Origin: Entoloma clypeatum
Taxonomy: Eukaryota > Basidiomycota > Agaricomycetes > Agaricales > Entolomataceae
Direction: 5' to 3'
Assembly (NCBI GenBank): GCA_963565915.1
Contig: OY751488.1
Location: forward strand, 3,720,001-3,784,000
DNA length: 64,000 bases
The notes under the pieces were generated by a model. The model was not told where the DNA came from. It saw only the letters and a list, made by a program, of their open reading frames with translations, and did not search any database. The position numbers were made by a program, and so were the translations under genes. Position 1 is the stretch's first letter. Each line of letters starts with the position of its first letter. Below, piece by piece: positions 41,660 through 53,400 of the stretch.

Positions 41660-44600
41660 TTAGGGTGGGGGAAAGGTGAATAATGTGGGATGGTTTGCGA
41701 GCATCCCCAGGAAATTGCCGATGTTGTACCTTTTGTTGGAGGCGTCGTCCCTATCAAAGAGAGGACATTTGTGGAGGAGGTGGTCGACCGTCTCGAGAGT
41801 GTCATCATCGCAGGTGCATGTGAATGGGCCCGGATGATTGAAGCGTCGTCTGTAGGCACCGATGGGGGCGTGGCCCAGGGTGGCACGGGTGAGGCGAGCA
41901 AACAGCGCGTTGTTGTTGCCCGCCCAGGAATTGAGTCAGGGTCCACCTTTGACGTGGTCCGGTTGAAATACCTTCTCTTTGTCTCCAGTATGGAGAGGAA
42001 GGAAGGAGCGACCTTGGAATTCAGGGGCAGAATGAAGTTTGCGCCATCCGTCTACGGCACTGGTAGTGGCAGCGGTACGGGCAAAGTTGGGCGACAGAGG
42101 AGACAAGGCTGTTCCTTGGATCGACTTGAAGTGGCGTGAGGGATCGGGGAAGGCAGAGCCCCATTCAGACATGAGAGGCGTGTCGAGGTGGACGTGGATG
42201 ATGCCAGCTCCAGCGAGGAAGGGCCGGAGAAGACGGGAGATGCCGCATGAGATAGAGTGGCCCGCATGGATGGAACCAGTATCGAGAGCGAGTCGAACGG
42301 CCTGTATGTTTCGGGTGAAGATGTGAATCTCCGTGACATAAGACGCAGTGGTGATGACTTTGCTAAGGCCAAGGAGAGTGGCGACAATGAGAGTCTCAGG
42401 TGTGAGACTTCTACCTGCGCTGGCTCGGGTCATTTGGGGGTCTTGAGCGTGACAACCAATGGAGGGAGTGAAGCGGACTACTGCAACTGCCGACGACAAC
42501 GTCTTACTGACGCTGGGCCGGGCCGCAATGCAGAAGGCCGCTTGGTGGTTTTCCTCCTCGGCAGTGGTGAGGATGTCTTTGAGGTAGGTGTAACGCTTTT
42601 TGTCGTCGTCGACCTGTGGTGAGTCCCAGATGAAGGAGTCGGGGTAGAGGTCGAGTATGCGGTTTCCTGGGCGAGCTTCGTCGCTGAGGTAGTTGGATCT
42701 CTCGAGTTTTACAGTGGTCATAAGCTTCTGTATGTCAACAACTGGGCCAAGGGTCTTCTCCTCCGCTTTGAGCAGGAGCTCGCAGATGACGGGTTGAGTT
42801 GTGGGAAGCTGGGCGGCTCTGATGCACGAGCATTGCACCAGCTTGGTGATGTGTTGTCTGGCCAGCATGAGCCCCGCGATAGCGAGGACCCCACCGGTGG
42901 GCGACCGATTGAAAGCGCTGGTAATCCATCTGGCTGCTCTGTAGTGGACTGAATTCATGAGGTTGAAGGCGGTTTGAAGGCGAGGACCGTTGTAGTACCA
43001 GAGTTGGCATCTGTATGTGAGGATCGGCATAACGCACAATACGTACAGGAGGCGTTTAAGGCGAGGTGTGAGGCCACATGAGGAGTTGCCAAGGAGGAGG
43101 GGGATGGACGTGAGTGCCTTGGTGGTGTAGAAGCACCTATGTTCATTAAAGGTGAGGAGGGGCGGAATGGAGTTTGCGCCAGCCATTGACAGCACTAGTG
43201 GTGGCGGCGGTGCGGGCAAAGTTGGGTGACAGAGGAGACAAGGCTGTTCCTTGTGTTGATTTGAAGTGACGTGAGGGGTCGGGGAAGGCAGAACCCCATT
43301 CAGATGTGAGGGGCGTGTCGAGGTGGACGTGGATGATGCCAGCGCTGGCGAGGAAGGGCCAGAGGAGATGAGAAATGCCGCATGAGACAGAATGGCCCGC
43401 ATGAATGGAACCAGTATCGAGGGCGAGTCAGACAGCCTGTATGTTCCGGGTGAAGATATGAATCTCCGTGACATAAGGTGCGTGGGTGATGACTTTGCTA
43501 AGGCCAAGGAGGGTGGCAACAATGAGAGTCTCAGGGGCGAGACTCCTGCCTGCGCTGGCTCGGGTCATTTGGGGGTCTTGAGCATGACGACCAATGGAGG
43601 GGGCGAAGCAGACTACTGCGACTGCCGACAACAACGTCTTACCAACGCTGGGTTGGGCAGCAACGCAGAAGGCCGCTTGATGGTTTTCCTCCTTGGCAGT
43701 GGTGAGGATGTCTTTGAGGTAGGTGTAGCGTTTCTTGTCGTCGTCAACCTGTGGGGCGTCCCAGATAAATGAATCCGGGTAGAGGTCAAGTATGCGGTTT
43801 CTGGGGCGAGCTTCATCGCTAAGGTAGCCGGATCTCTCGAGTTTGACGGCGGTCATCAGGTTTTGAATGTCGACGACTGGGCTAAGGGTCTTATCCTCCA
43901 CCTTGAGCAGAAGCTCGCAGACGACAGGGTGAGTGATGGGGAGTTGGGCAGCTCTGATGCAAGAACGCTGCACAAGCTTGGTGATGTGTTGTCTGGCAGA
44001 CATGAGCCCCGCAATAGTGAGGACACCCCTGGTAGGCGACCGATTAAAAGCGCTGGTGATCCATCTGGCAGCTCTGTAGTGGACCGAGTTCAAAAGGTTG
44101 AAAGCGGTTTTGAGGCGTGGACCATTATAGTACCAGAGTTGGCAACCATAAGTGAGGATCGGCATGACACACGACACGTACAGGAGGTGTTTGAGGCGGG
44201 GTGAGAGACCACATAATGAATTACCAAGGAGGAGGGGAATAGATGTGAGCGCCTTGGTGGCATAGAAGCGTCTGTGCTCATTAAAGGTTAGACAACAATC
44301 AAAGAAGAAGCCGAGGTAGCGCCAAAAGGCCTTGACTTGGAGGGGGGGTTGACCAGGTAGTCAAACAATAGGGTATGACAGAGAGACGGTTTGGATGAAG
44401 AACATGAGTTTGTCTTTCATCAGTTCAGTGGCCAGCCCCATGTCAATGAGGATGCCGTCAATGGCTTTTTGACCAGCCCGCAGGTGGGAGCCGATAGCAT
44501 CAAGGTCAGAAGACTGGGCGATGAGCATGCCGTCGTCCACGAAGGAGAAGAGATCTAGGTACTGCGCGTGTCCATGGCTGTAGAAGATTCTGAGGGCCGG

Positions 44601-46796
44601 CGAAAGATAGATGCCGGAAAGGATGGGGGAGAGCGCCAAGCCCTGACCCACACCAAAGAGGATTTTGAAGAGGTCTGAGATGTTCTGTCCTGAGACAAAA
44701 CAAGTAGACCATCCACAGAGATAGGATTCGAAGAACTTACTCAAGGCGGCTGAAAACCCCAGCCGCCGTAGTACTCCTAGCAAAAATTGATGGTCCAGAG
44801 AAGGGAAGAATTGCGCAACGTCGAAGGCCACGACCCCCGTGTCACGTTTCTTCGCCCATCCATTCCGGACCCTGTGTGTGATGATGATGCCAGCATCAGT
44901 AGTAGATCTGTAGCAAAGTCCGCCGAACTGGTATTGGTGGACAAGGCTATACTTAGCACATTCAAATTGCATTTGATTGGCAATGACTTTCTCAATAATC
45001 TTTGCCACCGTGTTGAGGAGAACGATGGGTCGAAAGGACTTGGGTTTATCATAGGTTTCTTTGCCAGGCTTTGGTATGATAACCGTGACAGAGGTTTTGA
45101 AAGCGGCAGGCCAGCACAAGTAATCTATGCAGGCATTAGCTAGGGCTGTGATGCGTGTCAACACTTCATCTTTCTGGAGGAGACATTTGAGGAGAGCCCA
45201 TGATACGTGGTCCAGACCAGGGGCAGATTTGGGATTGCATTTGAGGACAAGGGAGATAATCTCGGGACCCATGATTGGTATCCAGTCGCCAGTAGGTTCT
45301 TGTGGGATTTCGTCGAGAATATCCATCTTTGGAGAGTTTGAAGGAGGCATATGAAAGGCCTTATCAAAAGCGTCAAACATGTTGTTAGAAGAGTGGAGGA
45401 CATCACCATTGGCCCCCTTCAAATTTGCAAGGGGGTCTGAGCGACGGGGCTTGTGCCAGTCCATGAGGGACCAGGGGTTTTTTTGGGAGAGGGCGATGGT
45501 TTCGATTCTGTCTTCAAAGAATTCTCTCTTGGCCGTGCGGATTACCATCCAAAGATTGCTATAATCAACAGGAGATTTGGTGTCGAGATACACTTGCCTG
45601 GCTAGGTCGCAGGTCTCGCTCCACCACAAGTGGGAGTGCGATCCTGCGCCTTTGACTGGGCGAGAGTGAGTGTCCCAATTCACAGAAAGGGCCGTCTGGA
45701 GGTTAGTAGCCACAGTTTCGACATCCTGGGCCGAGGCATAGGAGTCGGGGACCGCGCTAAAGGCAACTAAGAGACCTGCAACATATTCTTCGTAAGTTTT
45801 CAAGGGGACGATCTGCCGGACCAACAGCTGGTACAGAGTCAAGGGCAGGTAGATGGTCAGGGGGACGTGGTCAGAGGTGTCGCGTTTGAAGGGACACAAG
45901 AAGCGTTTGCATTTCCTTGGCCTGGAGGCAGGGAGGAAGACGAGGTCGAGCGTGGAGGGCCGGTGCAGGGGGTTGTCTGGGATCCGCGTGGGAGGGTCAG
46001 TATTCGTTCCGCTGAGTGTGAGGTCAAGGGAAGAAGCAACGTGCATGAGATCAGTAGAGAGACTCGAGGCGTAGGGGACTGCCACGTCCCAGAGAGCGGA
46101 CGGGCAGTTGAAGTCACCACCAAGAAAGATGACGGGGGAGGGAAGTGTGTGAGCGTTCCGAGTAAGCCATTTAATGGCCAACCCTGATGCGTCAGAGTAC
46201 ACATTGATGAGGAAGACCTGCCAAGATTTGGTAGGCCATAAGGATAGGATCTGGATGTCAGATGGGGCATCAAATTCATGGTGGAGAACAGGGTGCAGAT
46301 GCGCGATGTTGGTGTTGAAATAGGCAACCGTACGGGCTAAGGAGTCAGCCGTTGAAGCATCTGAGCATATCCAGGATGGGTGTCGAGGATAGGAGTATAT
46401 AGGGGATCCACTCTTGGAGGAGGTGGAAACGGTGTGGCAGGCAAGGTACTTGACAGGTTCCTGTACAAAATAGATATTGATATCTTCATTGTGTCTAACA
46501 AGGAAAGATTCAATGATAGCATTAGTTCTCCGAACATTATGGGTACGTAACTTAAGGGAGACCAGCTCGTCCATGTCAAGCGCTGTGGTTGTATCAACCA
46601 TTAACAACGCCATCGGAGGGGCTGGTCCCACTAGTTGTGGCAATTTGCGTGGGTTCTGGTACAGGTCCTGTAGGTGCAACGTCCTCCATACCATCCAGAA
46701 CCTCAAAGCGATTACGATCGGTGGGGACAAGGGTTGCAACCTTGGCCGCTGTCGTGGTGGTGGGGCGGGCAGCCTTGGCTGCCTTGCGAGATGCAT
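41660..46796 (-). pseudogene. LINE ORF2: APE endonuclease, reverse transcriptase, zinc-knuckle tail
   Basis: The endonuclease starts near 46550 (KLRTHNVRRTNAIIESFL), with VQEPV and VIFLGGDFNCPSALW as the catalytic E and D/N blocks; LDLVFL follows. RT spans about 45060-44380: FRPIVLLNTVAKIIEKV, DVAQFFPSLDH, GVGQGLALSPIL and FVDDGML, the last being the catalytic F/YxDD equivalent. The remaining part appears twice because of the tandem duplication (units 44287-43153 and 43152-42018), which also changes the frame. The tail after 41938 has HAPIGAYR and a C.C...H...C knuckle before the stop at 41660. In-frame TGA codons (TCA at 41936, 43428 and 44361) are of the former-CGA type. The start is uncertain: the 5' end overlaps ORF1 by about 200 bases in another frame. 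Confidence 0.85.
42018..44287. repeat. Diverged tandem duplication (2 x 1,135 bp) within LINE ORF2
   Basis: Unit A (about 42018-43152) and unit B (about 43153-44287) align along their whole length with many substitutions, roughly a tenth of positions by eye. Corresponding positions differ by exactly 1,135. Both encode the region after RT (PILTY.CQLWYYNGPR ... GWRKLHSAP). The junction shifts the reading frame. Confidence 0.85.
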
Positions 46797-48987
46797 CCTT
46801 CATAGCTGCTTTATCATATGCCTTACGGTGGAAAGAGGGATCGAAGCGGTTCTTCCAGAACTTGCATATGGTGGAGTCAGAACGGTGGTCTTCACCACAG
46901 TTGCGGCACCTTGGGGCATGATTGCACGGTTGCCCAGCAGGGGTGGGGGCGATGGGGGGATTGGCTTTAGGCATGCCCTTGCAACAGGGGGCGTGATGCC
47001 TATGGTTGTCGACGTGGTGAGGGCCACCACATGCGGAACAGAGTTGGGATATAGAGGGACAGCCAGTTCTGTTGTCTTGGATCTGGTGCCCCCACTGGAA
47101 GCAGTTCCTGCAGAGGGGGACGCCGATGCGTTTGTCTGCCTGTCTGATGGGGGAGGGCCTAAAGTTCGCTTCGACATTCCAGCAAATCTTGGTCTTGATA
47201 AGGGTGTTCAGGGCAGCCCTGCTCTGTGAGTCCTGGATATCGAAATAGACTGTACACATATCTGCAGTTTTGGAGTAGGTGACGATCCGAGCAGCAGATG
47301 TGAGGGCGACTCGTTTCCTCATGACTGCGAAGCAGTGTTTCATGATGATTTTGCCAATGGCCTCAGATGAAATGGGTTCATCGTTGAGGACGCGGGGCAT
47401 GCCAGTCAACTTTAGGAAGGATTTAGATGTCAGAAGATAGATGTTGATCTCCGCATCATCAGTTTCGAGCAAGCATTCGACGAACTTGCCGATGTTGGTG
47501 AGTTCAACGTCAGTGGGGATGACCCGACCAGTGGAACTGATAGTTTTCATCCTCAATCCTTCAGGGCATAAGTCAGCAGCCTTGAGGAAGAGAGGAGAGT
47601 TGAGATTCGCAAGTGCTTCAAGAGCCGCCTTGTGAACCTCGTCGCGTTTCTTGAAAAGAGCCCACTTGGAGCTCGATATCATGATGAAGCGCCTGTTGGC
47701 GCCCTTGGTGGTTGAGGACACTCTGGGCTTAGGAGTCGCAGGAGTCTTTGGGGTGGGAATATCGCCTCCAGTTTCTGCAGGCGCTTTGCCCGTAATAATA
47801 ATATATAAATCAATAAATAAGGTTAAAATAATTTAATTAAAATAAAAATTATAGAAAAAAAAAAAAAAAAAAAGGGCACGGCGTGTGCTCCACTCTTGGC
47901 TTTGTTGGCGTAGGAAGGCCTGGGAGCTCTGTTGTAGGCAGAGCCCTTGGGCGGTAAGGGCGGGAATGCCAATGTGTCGTCGATCCTGGGGGCTCGCCTG
48001 ACCGTTCCAGAGGGTAAACCCTTGGTGCCGCGCGGGATCGGGGCCTTACCAGAGCTAGAAGCTTTGGGAGGGGCAGGGGATTTGTGGACTCGCCAGGAGT
48101 CTGACATGGAGGCGTCCGCCTGTGAGGTGGTGGGAGGGTTGGGAGGGGGAGGGGCCTTAGACTTGCTTTGGCCCTGGGGGCCAGGTGTCGGGGGCGGAGG
48201 GGGGGGGACAACGTAGTCCTTGTGAATGAGGTTGCCGTCGCTGTTAAGGCTAAAGCCGAGTTTATCGCCCATGAGAGCGAAGAGCATGAAGAACTCATCT
48301 TTGAGGACTCCATCGGAAGCGACGGCGTCTCACGTGATGCCTCAGATGATGACCTGCTGTGCCAATGAAATGACGGCAGCAGAGAGGGTGGCCGTGTTGA
48401 GCCAAGTGAGGGTGCCGCCAGAGGCCAGACCAAAGTCGATAGCCTCGCTGACAGTTTTGAGAGCAGCACACATTGCAACGAGGTTATCCTCACCGTCACC
48501 TGCCATGTTGACCTGTAACTCGCTGGGGATGAGATCATGCTTCGGATCATTGAGTATGTAATCCGGAACAGTCTCGAACATCACGAGTCCAGCGTTAGCG
48601 GGAAGTGTGATGGAGGCGTGCCTCTTCGCCTCGGCCCGCCCACTGAAGGGGGTGTCGCTGCGGTAGACAGTCTTGCTGGGGACTAGAGGCCCCACAGAAA
48701 CGAGCTGGTCAACATCCGGAAGAGTGTCGACATCGATCAGTTCCTCCGACCAGCTACCAGCGGGATTACCTTCCACAGAGCTGACAGAGCCAAGGGCAGA
48801 CTTGCGAGCCTTCTGCCTAAGACGAATCTCCTCAGCCTTACCAGATGGTGTGGGAGAGGATGGCGATTGAATGTGATCAGCTGGAGAATCCAGCCAATCA
48901 AGAGAGATGGGGGGTTTGGTGACAGATTGAGTGTCGATCCTGGTCGATCTAACAAGCGATGGAGCCTTGAGGGCCTGAGAGGAAGAG
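46594..48987 (-). pseudogene. LINE ORF1 (Gag-like, three zinc knuckles)
   Basis: The N-terminal part (48987-48342) has no ATG of its own: the apparent Met residues lie in the Copia LTR. A Pro-rich middle (48287-47880) is followed by the C-terminal part (47721-46594). That part has an RRM/esterase-like alpha-beta region and three cysteine/histidine clusters near 47110-46860: CRNCFQWGHQIQDN..GC, CSACGGPHHVDNHRHH..CC and CRNCGEDHRSDSTIC. The clusters bind element RNA. Defects are a TGA (TCA at 48342-48344), an AT-rich insertion ending in 19 A on the plus strand (47793-47873), and a frame change across that insertion. Confidence 0.75.
47793..47873. other. AT-rich insertion with A(19) run inside LINE ORF1
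   Basis: About 81 bases of almost pure A/T (TAATAATAATATATAAATC ... TTATAG) end in 19 A residues (47855-47873), in a GC-rich coding region. The run is on the strand opposite to the LINE. No target duplication is visible. It could be a tiny poly(A)-tailed retro-insertion or filler DNA from break repair. Confidence 0.55.
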
Positions 48988-49285
48988 TGTTGAAACTTTT
49001 CCATCACATAGATTAGATTATATCACGTGACCTTAGACATATTTGATTACATACTTATTTGGTTGGTACAAACAGTAGTACGGTATATAAGACCAGGAAA
49101 CTGATAATATCAACAAGTTGTCTCTTGACTCTTAACCAGCTCCATTGCTCTTACCAGCCTCAACCACTCTCACCAGCCCCACCCTTCTCAACCAAGTAAG
49201 TGACTAGAACAGTAGAGTAGAGTACTTCCACTGTAGCTGTGTTGCTCAGTACATCTGCGGCTAGCGCCCAGGTGGAACTTCAACA
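48988..49285 (+). repeat. 5' LTR of Copia element
   Basis: 298 bp with ends TGTTGAA...TTCAACA. A TATA-like TATATAAGACC at 49084-49094 probably drives element transcription. A GT-rich donor-like AAGTAAGTGACT occurs at 49194-49205. Confidence 0.95.
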
Positions 49286-49297
49286 GGTTATGGGCCC
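49286..49297 (+). other. Copia primer-binding site, initiator-tRNA anticodon type
   Basis: GGTTATGGGCCC directly follows the 5' LTR. It is one base different from the complement of the anticodon-loop region of eukaryotic initiator tRNA-Met (GGTTATGAGCCC). This matches half-tRNA priming as known from Drosophila copia rather than priming by the 3' acceptor end. Confidence 0.55.
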
Positions 49298-49641
49298 TGG
49301 ATAGCAGAGGGACTTGGGAACACTGGCAAGAGCGAGTACCTGCCCACCCTACCCTGGTTGGCAAAGAACCAATCAAAAGATCTAGGTTCTGAGTCATACT
49401 TCTTCACATATGAACCTGGAAACATCATTACGACAAGTACCTGTCATGAAGCGTCCCTAAGGGGATTGACTTAGTACACATCATGTGGAAACGTTGATCG
49501 TACCTCATACACTTCTGACAAAAAGGGTTTTTCCCACAACCACTATTCCTGAAGGGAATATGTTATGAGGAATCATTTATTTGTTTTCTCTAAAATCAAG
49601 GACATCACTGATTGGGAGAACTCCTTTTAGACTCATTAAAC

Positions 49642-50499
49642 ATGTCTACCTCTCGCTCCGCCCTCGACTCCATCACCATCTTCGACGGCATCGACTACCA
49701 GAGTTGGGCCGAGAAAATGAAGTCGTACCTTCTCCATCAAGGAGTCTGGCGCATCGTATCCAGCGACATTGAGCGCCCTGACATTGCGGACTTTATGGTC
49801 ACGGTCTCCACCCCTGCCTCTGCCACCTCAACGTCTGCGACTCAACCTCTGGTGGTCACCACTACCGTCGACCAACCCGCCTTTCACAAGAAAAGAAAGA
49901 TTTGGATTAGGGACGATGACATGGCTCTAGGCTCCATCCGCCTCAAAGTCTCTGAGGCAATCAGGAGGCACATCAAGGATGCCAAGTCCTCAAAAGACGC
50001 CTGGACGTCGTTGAAGGACACATATTCAAAAGTCTCCCCTGCCACCATATTTGGCAATTTCAAAGCTGCAGCCTCTTTCAAACTGTCTGGTTGGGACCCT
50101 GTGCCGGAAATTGAGCGCCTTGGGTCACTCTTCGCTCGCCTTAGCAACTCAAAATTCCTTGTGCCTGATCTGATGCAGGCTATGATCTTGGCAAGTGCCA
50201 TTCCTGACGCTTGGTCGTCTCTCTCCACCGCCCTCTTTCAGGTCTACGATGCCGATGACTTCACATGGCAGGCCGTCACCAACAGCATCGTTTCAGAGTA
50301 CAGGCGCAAGTATGCGATAGGGTCTACTCAGGCGTCCAACGAGCAGGCCCGGAAAATCTCCGGGACTAAGCGAAAGGGGCAAGACCCCAAATGGGAAAAG
50401 CAGACAGCGCCGAGTACCTCGCAGAACAATGCTGACGAGCAGCCTAACTCAACCAACCCAAGTACCGCTTCTGAAAAGAAGAAGGGAAAGGGACGCTAG
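49642..50499 (+). CDS. Copia Gag region, ends at in-frame TAG
   Basis: Starting at the ATG at 49642, the 285-residue frame has the typical Copia Gag (UBN2-type) opening: FDGIDYQSWAEKMKSYL, then SKDAWTSLKDTYSK and a helical capsid-like region. The C-terminus is Lys/Ser/Asn-rich. The frame ends at TAG 50497-50499 but stays open in the same frame directly afterwards into pol. Fungal Copia elements usually encode Gag and Pol as one ORF, so the TAG is either a mutation or a site of stop readthrough. No classic CCHC zinc knuckle is visible in this region. Confidence 0.8.
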   Translation: MSTSRSALDSITIFDGIDYQSWAEKMKSYLLHQGVWRIVSSDIERPDIADFMVTVSTPASATSTSATQPLVVTTTVDQPAFHKKRKIWIRDDDMALGSIRLKVSEAIRRHIKDAKSSKDAWTSLKDTYSKVSPATIFGNFKAAASFKLSGWDPVPEIERLGSLFARLSNSKFLVPDLMQAMILASAIPDAWSSLSTALFQVYDADDFTWQAVTNSIVSEYRRKYAIGSTQASNEQARKISGTKRKGQDPKWEKQTAPSTSQNNADEQPNSTNPSTASEKKKGKGR

Positions 50500-53400
50500 C
50501 GCAACCAAAAAAAGCACGCCAACAACGCAGACAACGACTCCGACCACGTTGAGGAGATGGTCGAGTTCATCGCACCAGCCATTGAGCAACCCCCTTGTCA
50601 TCCTGCTCCTTGTCCTCTACCCCCTCGTCGCCCTGCTCCTTGTCATGCACCGTCTTTCACCACCGTAACCGGTCGCGGAAAGACTTCCTTTACTGTACAA
50701 CCTGAGTCAGAAAGGATGCAGTCACTACTGCAACGCATGAACCCGCCTCCTTCTCAGTACACCGGGCTTCCTTCCGGAAAGCCGTCAGCGTGGAAAAAGA
50801 ACGAGAAGGTGCGAAAGCTCACCCGAGAAATCGGCACACGACCCTCTGGGTCGAACCTTCGTATCTTGGATACCATCATCCCAGACATCGACAAGAGGCC
50901 AGCAAAACAGCATCGAGTTACTCCGCTATTAGACCAATCACTGAAGATGATGGACATCGACCAGGAACAGATGGGGCCGGATGAGTTTGATTACAAGATA
51001 GAACTTGACGGTCCGTCAAACCCTTTTCTTAAACCTTACCAAATGCGGAAAGCTAATTATGCCTCTCAACAGACGTATAATATATTAGCTAGTACCACTA
51101 CAGAGTGCGTAGATCACTTCAGCAGTGATCTACACAAAAAATATATTAAACATTTTGCCTCTTGCACACACTGTAAGGAAAAAGAACGCGCGCAGTGGAT
51201 ATTAGACTCCGGCGCCTCGTTACACTTCACCTATGAGTTTAAAGACTTCGCATACTATAGACCTCTCACGGTCAAGCGATTTGTCCAAACTGCAGCTAAA
51301 GGGAAGAAACTGGAAATATTAGGAGTTGGGGCCGTTCCAGTACGGCATACCCTGAATGGGGAAATTAAAACCCATCTTCTCAGACCGGTATTCTACATTC
51401 CGGACATGGACACACACCTATTGTCCCTAGGCGTCTTCCTTAACCATGGTTACAAAGTAGACGGGACTTGTGGAGAAATCAATATCTCCAAAGGGCTGAA
51501 CAAAATCCAGTTTTCGCCCCACATCCTTGGTCAAACCATTTACTGGTTAGACACTGAAATACACTATGATCAGATCCATGCGATCTCGAGCGAAATTACT
51601 GTCGAAACATGGCACAAGCGTCTTGGTCACCCAAACGATCAAGCACTTCGAAAGATTCCCACCAGTACCAAAGGGGTACCTGAGACACTAGTACGTGAGA
51701 AATCACAGGAAAGTTGTACAGGTTGCCTCAAAGGGAAAATGCCGAATCAATCATACCCCAATTCGATGACAAGGGCAACCGAAACCTTCGATCTTATCCA
51801 TTCCGATCTTAAACAGATATCCACGGCATCTTACTATAAATACAAATATTTCCTTACGTTCTTGGATGACTTTTCATCCCACGTCTGGGTCGTCTTGCTT
51901 AGAAAAAAGTCTGATGCCATTACGGCACTAAGACAATTTCTTGCGATGATCCAGAATCAGTTCGCTGCTACTCCTAAAAAGTGGCGAGTTGATGGAGAGT
52001 TCGACGAATACAAGGATGTACTTGCCGATCATGGAATTCTGATCGACATCACGCTCCCATATCAGCATCAGCAGAATGGTAGAGCAGAAAGGATCAATCA
52101 AACTCTATGGGAAAAATCTCAGGCCTTGCACTTCAATGCATGTTTACCACCTATGTGGTGGGAATTCTGTTTGGAACATGCAGTGTTCCTCTACAACAGA
52201 ACCCCCATGCAGCGTCTTGAATGGAAAACCCCTTACTTCAGGGTGACTAATGAGATCCCCGACATGTCAAGTGTCAGAGTCTTCGGATGCTAGGCATATG
52301 TATATATCCCAAAAGAGAAATGGAGAAACTCCCTGGAATCCAGATCACGATTGATGATTTATCTCAGATCAAAACCAGGAGTCAAAGGATACTGTTTCAT
52401 GGATCCTGAGACCAATACGATTTTCATGGGTGGGAAAGCGATCTTTGATGAGAGCAAGTACCCTAGATGCCACATCGACCCTTTGCCAGAAAACCATCCA
52501 GAAATGGAAAACCCAGAACCGGCTGATGAGTTTGAGGACCTCATCCCCGGAAATGATGACAATGACAGTCATAACAAAACACCTCACGACCCTGTTCCTA
52601 CTGGACAGGATCACCCTGAATCAGACAATGACTTGCCGTCTAACAAGCCTGACAACGACCCACGAGTACCCACTCCAGAACCTGAACAAGTACCAGATCG
52701 ACCGATCAGAGAACGACGAGTTTGGAAGATGCCAGGTAGCATCTATGGGGAAGACACTCCCGCTTCTGATCTTGAAAAACTAGATCGAAGACGGAGATTA
52801 GGCGGTCAAACGGCATGGATGAATGATCTCCTAATGGAGGCAATCTCTATCCAGGTTGGCGAAATGTCACACAAAGATATATACACTCTTCCAAACAAAG
52901 AAGATTGGTATGCGGCAGAACGAAAAGAGCTAGACATGCTCAAAAGCTGCGGGGTGATCACGGAGCTAGTACCCCTACCTGCAGGGAGGAAGGCTCTAAG
53001 GAACAAATGGGTTTACAATGAAAAATCCGACGGGCATTTGAAAGCACGCCTTGTCGCAAAAGGCTTCTCACAGGTAGAAGGGGTTGATTTCGATCAAATC
53101 TTCTCACTGGTAGTGAGGTACAAGACTGTCCGGTTAATCCTGGCATTGACAGCCCTTGAAGGGTGGTTCATGACATTCTTGGACGTCTCATCAGCCTTCC
53201 TCTATGGAAGACTCCGTGAGGTAATTTACATGCGACAGCCTGAGGGTTACATAGTAAAAGGGAAAGAACACTTCGTGTACCAGCTATACAAAGCCCTATA
53301 CGGACTCAAGCAGGCCACATTAGCCTGGTGGAGAGAACTCGATTCCTCCATGAAAAAGCTCGGTTTTGTCCAGCTACACTCCGATGTGGGAGTTTTTATT

